Positions 57,528-64,000 of a DNA stretch of 64,000 bases are shown piece by piece. The position numbers and the translations under genes were made by a program. The notes beneath the pieces were generated by a model that saw nothing but the letters and a program-made list of their open reading frames with translations, was not told where the DNA came from and did not search any database. Numbering within the stretch: the stretch's first letter is position 1; every line of letters starts with the position of its first letter. Origin of the DNA: Leishmania infantum JPCM5 (Eukaryota > Euglenozoa > Kinetoplastea > Trypanosomatida > Trypanosomatidae); the NCBI RefSeq assembly GCF_000002875.2, contig NC_009398.2, positions 491,878 to 555,877 of the forward strand, in the 5' to 3' direction.

Positions 57528-59933
57528 ATGTCCTCGCTGATTCGATGCACCGATGACCTCCTCCATCAGAAGGCCGTGCAGTCGTCGCACTACGAGCGGT
57601 TGGAGCGTCAGCTGTTGGACGGAGAGCGGTGCCGCCGTGCTGCCGTCTTGGCACTGCGGCAGCGAGTTGCAGATGTGAAGCGGCGCGGCAAGGACGTCGT
57701 CGACCTCCGCCGCGAAAACCACCAACTGGCGGATCAACTCGCTCAGCACGCGCTTCAGCTTGCCGCGCTGCAGTGCCGCAACGCCGAGTCGAAGAAGAGA
57801 GAGAGCGCTGCGGTGGAGCAACTGCAGGATGGCATACGAAGCTTTTCGGGCCATCCAGCACGCATCGCCCTTCTTGTGCAGGCCCTGCAGGCTCAGAAGC
57901 AGCTGCACTGCGCTGGCAGGCGCTTCTCGAACGAACTCCAGATGCTCTGGGGTTTACTGTGCGTGCGGAGGCGAGCGCTGGTTTTTGTGGCGCATTCGAC
58001 ACGGGTGCTCAGCGTGCACGCCGCCTTGCATGTACGGCTGACGAGTGCGCTGCGCGACCGCGTGACGCGGTGCTCGGAGATGCGTGAGGCGGCTGGCCGC
58101 CGCACCGAAATCGCAACAGCTGCGCGTGTGGACCGCGTGATTTCAGATCAGCAGGCGGCGGAGCGACTGCTTCTCAGTGTAAACGCTGAAGCGGGTCTTC
58201 TGAGCGTGTACGCTGAGGCTCTGGATGGCGCTTGCGGAGCAGCCGAGGAGGAGGTTGCCGCGCTTTCAGCCGCGATCGACAAGTGTGATGAGCGGCTGTC
58301 GGCGATTCGTAGGACGCTGCAAGAGAACGAAGCGGCGGTGGCCGAGGCAAAACGCTCTTTGACGGCACAGCAGACAGCGCACGCCGAGGCGTCGACGCTA
58401 CACGAGATGCAAGTGGTGCGGGCTGCAGAAGAGCTCTCCGCTGCGGCGGCCGACGAGGAAGCAGCCAACTCACACGCAGAGGAGCTGCAGCGCTCGGTGC
58501 AGGTCGCTGAGCAGGACACTGAGCTTCTTGCGCGCCGAGTGTACGCCTTGGCATTTCTCCTCCTTCTCTGCGAGCAGGAACAGCTGCGGCTGTCACGGCA
58601 GTGCGCTGAGCAGGCGGAGGAGAAGGCGAAGACTGAGCTGGAGCTCGCGCAACTGCGCAGATGGCATGAAGAGCGGCTGGAGCGGCTGCGTGCCTCGCGA
58701 GCAGCGGCGGCGAACCGTGCCGCACGAGATGCGCTGTTATCAAAGGAAGCGCACGACCGCAAAGCCACGCTGGATCTCGAGAGGGATGAGTGGAGACTGC
58801 TGTACGCGCAGTTGGTGCGCGACGCCTGCCGTGCAAGGGCTGAGGCCTCGGCCGCTGCGGCCGCCGCGCCAGTCGCCAAAAGGGCGCGACGTGCGCCGGT
58901 GGCGGGCGGGAGAGAGGCAGTGGAGCGAGTGCTAAGTGCGCGTCCTCCGCGACGCAAGCGAGCGCGTGCGGAGGGGAGGCCACACGTCACCGCAACGGCC
59001 GCGTCGCGTCGACAACGGTCTGCGCTGGAGGCGGTGGACGCGTTGAATCTGGCATCGTCACAGCACAGCAGCATCGGCTACCTCACGACCACGCCCGCGT
59101 GTGAGGAGGCTGCAGCGGCAGAGTTGACGTCACAGCAACACAGAAGCGGTGCTGCACACGTGATGGCTAACATGCACGCAACACCACTGCCCCCATCCAC
59201 GGCCTCGTCTACCCTGCGCCTGTCGTATCGGCTTACTTCCGTGAAGCCTGCTGCAGTGGCGAAGAAACCGATACGAGCGCCGCCAGCGGTTCCAGAGTCT
59301 CTGAACCCGGTGCCTGATAAGAAGCGAAAGGCTGATGCAAGAGTCACAGCTGCCGCTGGTGATGTGCAGCACACTCCAACAACGGCAGCGGCGCACGCAT
59401 CGGCCATTTCGCCTTTCACTTCCGCAGTAGGGGAAGAGTCCTCGGACTCGAGCTTCTCCTTGGTGAGGAACCGAAAGAGTGCTGCCGCCGAGGCCGACAC
59501 CGGGAGCGACATCTCCGACGTCCGACTGTACTCTCCATCGCCCTCCCCGCGATGCCCGCCCGGCAGACACGCAGCTGCTGGTCCACCTACGGCCGCCGCG
59601 CACCCTCTTCCCAGGCCTGTTCGCCGACAGGGATGTGGCGAGGCTGCCTTGGCAACCGCCCATCGCGTTTCCGGCAGCGCTTTGGCTTCTGCGCTGGCCG
59701 CCTGCACACCGCGCAGCACCGCCATCGGCGGCAGTGGCGACCGCACATCTGCCCACTCTTCTTCTTTTCCGTCCCATTTCACGGGGAACTTCGCGGCGCT
59801 ACCGGGCGTGCGCGGCGGGACGCGGCTGCCCCACAAGTCGAAGGCGGTGCGGCTGCCACGGCGCCGTGCGCCCCTTCTGGCGGCAGCTGCCGCGGACCTC
59901 GGTGAGGACCTCTTCGCTGACATGTTCTTATGA
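57528..59933 (+). CDS. Coiled-coil protein with basic, probably nuclear C-terminal part
   Basis: 801 residues from the ATG at 57528. Residues 1-440 are largely coiled coil: HYERLERQLLDGERCRRAAV, VVDLRRENHQLADQLAQHAL, a helical block around 100-200, then LSAAIDKCDERLSAIRRTLQ and long Glu/Ala/Arg-rich heptads. From about 445 the protein is basic and low complexity, with several candidate nuclear signals (PVAKRARRAPV, SARPPRRKRARAE, PDKKRKADAR). A Ser-rich acidic patch (SDSSFSLVRNRKSAAAEADTGSDISDVRLYSPSPSPR) could be phosphorylated. The C-terminus ends DLGEDLFADMFL. I recognise no family. A chromatin, kinetochore or nuclear-structure protein would fit the layout, but this is inference only. Confidence 0.68.
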   Translation: MSSLIRCTDDLLHQKAVQSSHYERLERQLLDGERCRRAAVLALRQRVADVKRRGKDVVDLRRENHQLADQLAQHALQLAALQCRNAESKKRESAAVEQLQDGIRSFSGHPARIALLVQALQAQKQLHCAGRRFSNELQMLWGLLCVRRRALVFVAHSTRVLSVHAALHVRLTSALRDRVTRCSEMREAAGRRTEIATAARVDRVISDQQAAERLLLSVNAEAGLLSVYAEALDGACGAAEEEVAALSAAIDKCDERLSAIRRTLQENEAAVAEAKRSLTAQQTAHAEASTLHEMQVVRAAEELSAAAADEEAANSHAEELQRSVQVAEQDTELLARRVYALAFLLLLCEQEQLRLSRQCAEQAEEKAKTELELAQLRRWHEERLERLRASRAAAANRAARDALLSKEAHDRKATLDLERDEWRLLYAQLVRDACRARAEASAAAAAAPVAKRARRAPVAGGREAVERVLSARPPRRKRARAEGRPHVTATAASRRQRSALEAVDALNLASSQHSSIGYLTTTPACEEAAAAELTSQQHRSGAAHVMANMHATPLPPSTASSTLRLSYRLTSVKPAAVAKKPIRAPPAVPESLNPVPDKKRKADARVTAAAGDVQHTPTTAAAHASAISPFTSAVGEESSDSSFSLVRNRKSAAAEADTGSDISDVRLYSPSPSPRCPPGRHAAAGPPTAAAHPLPRPVRRQGCGEAALATAHRVSGSALASALAACTPRSTAIGGSGDRTSAHSSSFPSHFTGNFAALPGVRGGTRLPHKSKAVRLPRRRAPLLAAAAADLGEDLFADMFL

Positions 59934-61529
59934 ACCCCTTCTCTTCGTCCCACAGCCCACACGTGCCGTGAAGTGGTGGCGTGCGTGCGGGCTGTGGGGC
60001 GGTTTCTGTAGGCCAGTGCTGTTCCCATCCGCACGCTCGATAGTGTAGTGGGTCTCTGTCACCGCTGCCACGTGCTCTCCCTCCTTATTAAGTTTTCACC
60101 CTGCTGCTATCTGCTATACACGCCTCCCTAACTCCTCGTTGTTTTACAAATCCCTTCGCCTCTCGTGCGTGCTGTTCTGGACGTCATTGGTGCCTGCTTG
60201 CGTGCGTGTGTGCGTGTGCGTACTCTCTAGCGAAGGTACGTGTGCCTGCCGTGCCTTGAATCTTGACCGTACAGATACGCGCACATGCGCACGCACGCAC
60301 TGCAGTACCGGGTTCTCGATCCACTTTCACTCTCTGTTTTCCGTGCTCGCCTCTTGCATCACGCGATGGCCAAGCACTAGCGAAATCCCACGCGGTGCAA
60401 CTTCCAGAGGCTACGCGATTCTGCTCGCCTTGCTGAGCGAGGCGCTTGCGTGGCGGACAATGGAGGCTGTGATTTACCGTCTCGCTGCGCCCACCATTGC
60501 TCGCCTGAAAACGGGGGCGCGGTGTTTGGCCGTTCCCGGTCCTCTTCCCCTGGCCCAACGCACAGCGCCGACGGCGTCTGCAGCGAGAGCCCGCGTGGCC
60601 AGACACGCCTCTCCGTCCCTCAGAGCGGCTCCTCACCTTCCCTCCCCCCTTCAGGCGTATGCCCGGCATCCTCCCCCACTTAGTCTCTCGCTCCCTGCCC
60701 GCTCTCTCTCTCTCTTCTGCGCCTTCGCCTGCTCATGCGCCACGTACGCGTGCGGCGCTTCGCCTCGTCATGGTTCGCCACGGCGACAACGAAACAAAAC
60801 GACCCCTCTTCGAAAAAAAATGTCAAACGACATGCGCACGACGACGACGACCACCACCATCGCCGCTGCATCAACAGTATAGCAGAAGCTTGTTTCCGGG
60901 AGCGATCACAGCTTCCCCCTCCCCATTTGTTCTTTCTCGATACATACATACGTGGGCACTCGCCGACGCAGACGCATACGTTTAACTTCACGGGCAGGGT
61001 GGGGCGTGCGTCTCACCACTCACGCAGCCCTCCGTTTCGTGGTGTTAGCGTGTTAACGTTGTGCCGATTCGCTCGCGAAGAGGCTGCGACTGACATCGTC
61101 AGCCGGGTGTACGCCGTCGCACGTACACGCTCACGTTGTTGTGTGTGTGTGTGCTGTGCGTGTTGTGTTTGGGGTCAGCTCTAATCACAGTGTCGCACGC
61201 TTTTTTTTCTTGCACATTTTGGCACATTTTCGATATTCCGTTGAACGCGTATATATATATATACGCGTGTGTACACGTGAACCTGCTCTTCTTCCCTTTA
61301 TTTTCCTTGTTTGCTTATTTCTCTCATTTCGGCTTTTGCCCTGTCGTGCGGCACGGCAAGTTCTCGGTCATTTGTTGGCGCGTGCCTCGTTTTGTTTTCG
61401 TGTGCCCCCTCTCGTGCGTGCTGGTGTTGATAGTGCTGCGTTCCCGGCTCACTCGGCGCTGGTTCTTTCCCTCGCGCGTCGTTGCCGCCTCCTTCCATTC
61501 ATCGCTCGTGACACACACGTTTGCCCACC
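59934..61529 (+). other. Intergenic/UTR region upstream of the kinase
   Basis: 1.6 kb without a supported gene. A frame at 60139-60882 (247 codons) is Ser/Pro/Arg/Cys-rich and has no domain. The region holds a CGA/ACC triplet stretch at about 60838-60865, TG runs near 61140-61152 and a 24-base AT-centred palindrome at 61245-61268. Confidence 0.55.
61245..61268. repeat. 24-bp perfect palindrome, (TA)-rich centre with ACGCGT ends
   Basis: The MluI-like hexamer ACGCGT flanks twelve bases of alternating A and T, so both strands read the same. It lies about 260 bases upstream of the kinase ATG, in the probable 5' leader or in the 3' UTR of the preceding gene. As RNA it could form a hairpin. Confidence 0.9.
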
Positions 61530-64000
61530 ATGTCGGCACCTTATCCGTCAAGTCCGTCTTTGTCGCCGTCGGTGGGAACGAAGCGCGTGATCGCGTCCCC
61601 GCGCACCGCACATGACCTCACGATGCGGCTGGGCAATGACGGCTTACACGGTAGTCGCTCTGGCATGGTGTCCCCGCTGACGGAGCTGCTTGCGTCTTCC
61701 CCTTCACGTCTGCAGCCGCTCTCCACGGATGTCGGTCTCTCACCAAGTAACTGGGCTGGCCGGGGGAGCGGCGGTGCTGGATCGCTGCTACAACCGGCGC
61801 GCGAGCAGGCGAGGGTGCCAGCAGCACCTGACATCACTCCCGCGGCCCCGTCACGTCACACGCGCCGGGGTAGCAGCCTAGGGTGTAGCTCGCCGCCTCA
61901 AGCGCCGCTGCAGCGAGAGGGAGGATCTCTGGCAACCGACGGCGCCTTTGACTCGCAACCCCCGTCGTCTGGGGAGCGGAATACTTTCCTGACAGTGCCA
62001 CAGTCGAACACCGGAAAAGGTGTTCCGCCTCCGAAGCGAGGTATACCGTTGCTCTCGGGAGCGTTGTCGACCCCTTCATCCTCTTCACAGACGTTTCCAC
62101 GCACATCTGTTCCCGCCGCGCTCAACAGCGGCGGCACACGCGACGACAGTGTGCTGGTGCAGCAAACACTGACCAAGTTGTCGACAAACGCAGTCACGGG
62201 AGATAAAGTTCAGCGCGAGTGCGACGCCTCACCCGCCGGGCGCACCGTGCACGAGAGCCCGCTGGGCACGACAGGCGGCGCCAGCGGAGCTGGTAGCGCT
62301 TCTCCTTCCACCGGCGTCGCTGGGACGGCGAGTCGCACTCTGGAAACATATGCCCTCCCTAATGCACTTGTAGTCGGCGGGGGATCCTCGAACTGCACGA
62401 CACCGCACTCGCTGTCCACGACGATGGTGAGTCCACACGGCCGCTCGACCTTCGCTGCATCGATCTTGACGACGGGCACGCAGCTGACGACGGGGAACGG
62501 AACCGCCAGTACGGGCGGCTCCGCTGGGCTTGGTGCCAATCACAACGGCGCATGCGCTTTCACGCCTAGCAGCCTCTCGCAAGATGGCAATGGAGGTCAG
62601 TCCCGGGCGCCACGCCTGGCGAGCCATCTGTTCCTCGAGGATGGATCGATTCCAGATATTTCGTTGCCACCTGCGACTCTGCAGAGCCCGGCGGTGCCGG
62701 ACGGCCAACAGCACTTTGGTTGCAGCGGCGGCGGTGGCCATGTGAGCGTCACCGCCCTCGACCAGTCGCGAACGCCGCTGTGCTCTGCCGAGCGGCGGGC
62801 AAGCTTATACGACGAGAGCAGCGCACTCGCTGCTGTCTCCTTGCCCGCCGACGCGTCGCGACCGACGGCGGCAAACTTTGTGAAGGGCGAGCTGATTGGG
62901 AAAGGCAGCTACGGCGCTGTGTACCGGGGGATGCAGCGCAACAACAACAGAATTATAGCAATGAAGGAGATTCGGCTGCCTGGCGTGGTGGAGCAGCAGC
63001 TGCGGCAGCCCGAAAAGCTAGCGGCTACGGCGGCGTCGCCTGCGGGTGTGTCGTCGTGTCCGGTGCTGCCGGCATCGAATTCAGTCAAGGGAGAGAGTGC
63101 ATTGGCGAAGGAGGTGGCGGCTATCAAACGTGAACTGACGCTTCTCAAGCAGCTGAACCACCCCAACATTGTCCGCTACCTGAACGACGAGGTTGTCGAC
63201 GGCACGCTGCGCATATACATGGACTACGTCTCGGGCGGCAGCGTCACGGCCGCGCTCAAGTCGTATGGCAGCTTCGAGGAGCCGCAGGCGGCCGCGCTGT
63301 GTTTTCAACTGCTGCAGGGGCTCGCCTACATGCACCGCCGTGGCATCATCCACCGGGATTTGAAGGGTGACAACTTGCTTTTGGAGACGTCGAGTCAGCT
63401 CAAAATTGCGGACCTGGGCACCGCCCGGAGCATTTGCTCGTCGACGACGATGACGACAAATATCGTCGGAACGGCGTACTTTATGGCTCCGGAAGTACTG
63501 CAGCCGAACGGCGCGGCGGCCGGGACGGCGGCGGATATCTGGTCCGTTGCCTGCTGCGTAATCGAGATGATGACAGGCAAGCCACCGCTCTCTGACCTGC
63601 CGAATCAGTTCACGGTGATGATGGCGATTGGCGGCTCGGCCACGGTGCCGCTCGACAAGTACATTCCAGCTGACAACACGTGGTCCAGTGAGGTGCTGGA
63701 CTTTGTATCGCAATGCCTGCGCGCAAACCCGGCACAGAGGCCCACGGCGGTGGAGCTGCTGCAGCACAGCTGGTTCGCAAAGTTTCTGAACGTGGTGCAC
63801 GTGCCGTCTATGTCGACGCCGGCGACGCTGAACTCCTTTCTGACCCCCCCGGCCCCGCCCATTGAGCGCCCTTTCACCTTATCACCACAGCGGCAAATGG
63901 TGTCCCCAATATGCTCGCCTAACTTGACCGCGGTGCTCACGCCAGGCTACGCCGGGCCACAGTATAGCGCCGGCCAACCGGAAAGCCGTAGCAGCAGCCG
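61530..64000 (+). CDS. STE11/MAPKKK-like protein kinase (3' partial)
   Basis: Open from the ATG at 61530 to the window end with no stop, so at least 823 residues. Residues 1-445 are Ser/Thr/Pro/Gly-rich and probably disordered. The kinase domain spans about 450-760: glycine loop GELIGKGSYGAVY (453-465), Lys479 in IIAMKEI, alpha-C glutamate around 535, HRDLKGDN at 608-615, DLG at 628-630 in place of DFG, activation segment with GTAYFMAPEVL, then ADIWSVACCVIEMMTGKPP and a final LRANPAQRPTAVELLQHSWF. The G-x-G-x-Y/F-G loop, HRDLKGDN and GTxxFMAPEV pattern match the MAPKKK (STE11/NPK1) group. An insert of about 45 residues lies between beta 3 Lys479 and alpha C. All catalytic residues are present, so it should be active. 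A Pro/Ser-rich tail follows. Confidence 0.9.
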   Translation, partial: MSAPYPSSPSLSPSVGTKRVIASPRTAHDLTMRLGNDGLHGSRSGMVSPLTELLASSPSRLQPLSTDVGLSPSNWAGRGSGGAGSLLQPAREQARVPAAPDITPAAPSRHTRRGSSLGCSSPPQAPLQREGGSLATDGAFDSQPPSSGERNTFLTVPQSNTGKGVPPPKRGIPLLSGALSTPSSSSQTFPRTSVPAALNSGGTRDDSVLVQQTLTKLSTNAVTGDKVQRECDASPAGRTVHESPLGTTGGASGAGSASPSTGVAGTASRTLETYALPNALVVGGGSSNCTTPHSLSTTMVSPHGRSTFAASILTTGTQLTTGNGTASTGGSAGLGANHNGACAFTPSSLSQDGNGGQSRAPRLASHLFLEDGSIPDISLPPATLQSPAVPDGQQHFGCSGGGGHVSVTALDQSRTPLCSAERRASLYDESSALAAVSLPADASRPTAANFVKGELIGKGSYGAVYRGMQRNNNRIIAMKEIRLPGVVEQQLRQPEKLAATAASPAGVSSCPVLPASNSVKGESALAKEVAAIKRELTLLKQLNHPNIVRYLNDEVVDGTLRIYMDYVSGGSVTAALKSYGSFEEPQAAALCFQLLQGLAYMHRRGIIHRDLKGDNLLLETSSQLKIADLGTARSICSSTTMTTNIVGTAYFMAPEVLQPNGAAAGTAADIWSVACCVIEMMTGKPPLSDLPNQFTVMMAIGGSATVPLDKYIPADNTWSSEVLDFVSQCLRANPAQRPTAVELLQHSWFAKFLNVVHVPSMSTPATLNSFLTPPAPPIERPFTLSPQRQMVSPICSPNLTAVLTPGYAGPQYSAGQPESRSSS

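Noticed and set aside
58148..59074. Antisense frame of 308 codons, Ser/Ala/Arg/Cys-rich
   Set aside because: Mirror of the Glu/Ala-rich coiled coil on the + strand.
1..64000. A strand-switch region, centromere-like region, tRNA or rRNA genes
   Set aside because: All supported genes are on the + strand and I saw no tRNA-like cloverleaf boxes or rRNA segments by eye; a covariance-model scan would be needed to exclude small RNAs.

Overview
The window looks like a stretch of a Leishmania chromosome. Every credible gene lies on the + strand, no gene shows an intron, reading frames are GC-rich, and genes are separated by 0.7-2.5 kb of CT-, GT- and TG-rich sequence with pyrimidine tracts followed by AG just before several ATGs. 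This is the layout of a trypanosomatid polycistronic unit processed by trans-splicing and polyadenylation. The gene content agrees: a kinesin with a huge coiled-coil repeat array of the Leishmania K39 type, and an enolase carrying the three trypanosomatid-specific residues Cys147, Lys155 and Cys241. From memory these two lie on Leishmania chromosome 14; I could not check this. No tRNA, rRNA, CRISPR, insertion sequence or strand-switch region was found.

Layout. 1-5813: 3' end of the repeat kinesin (44 repeat units here). 7926-10733: dynein intermediate-chain-like WD protein. 12953-14500: protein with three cold-shock-like domains and a possible mitochondrial leader. 15767-17317: Tubby-like protein. 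19870-20913: unknown membrane protein. 21861-23150: enolase. 25442-28030: FYVE + F-box-like + GTPase-like protein. 29329-31458: poly(A) polymerase. 32350-34032: fused NAD(P)HX epimerase/dehydratase. 34755-36350: phosphatidylserine synthase. 37724-38509: FCP1/NIF-like phosphatase fold that has lost its catalytic aspartates. 39465-42260: long coiled-coil protein with a CxxC tail. 44407-46113: unknown. 47445-48353: DEK-like chromatin protein. 49230-49847 and 51755-52363: two divergent tandem paralogues of a secreted protein of unknown function. 53648-54106: degenerate ubiquitin fused to ribosomal protein eS31 (S27a). 54870-56606: NOXRED1/P5CR-like dehydrogenase. 57528-59933: basic coiled-coil protein. 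61530-64000: STE11-like protein kinase, cut off by the window end.

The genes do not form one pathway, as expected for trypanosomatid units where co-transcribed genes are functionally mixed. There are loose themes: motors (kinesin, dynein chain), membrane identity (FYVE, Tubby, phosphatidylserine synthase), RNA or chromatin (cold-shock protein, poly(A) polymerase, DEK, eS31) and metabolism or metabolite repair (enolase, NAD(P)HX repair). Start codons were chosen at ATG; several open frames extend upstream only through GTG or TTG codons or through low-complexity leader sequence.

The most interesting items are the predicted pseudophosphatase, the FYVE/F-box/GTPase-like architecture with a split FYVE finger, the undescribed secreted paralogue pair, the degenerate ubiquitin on eS31, the DEK homologue, and the 378-bp higher-order duplication inside the kinesin array.
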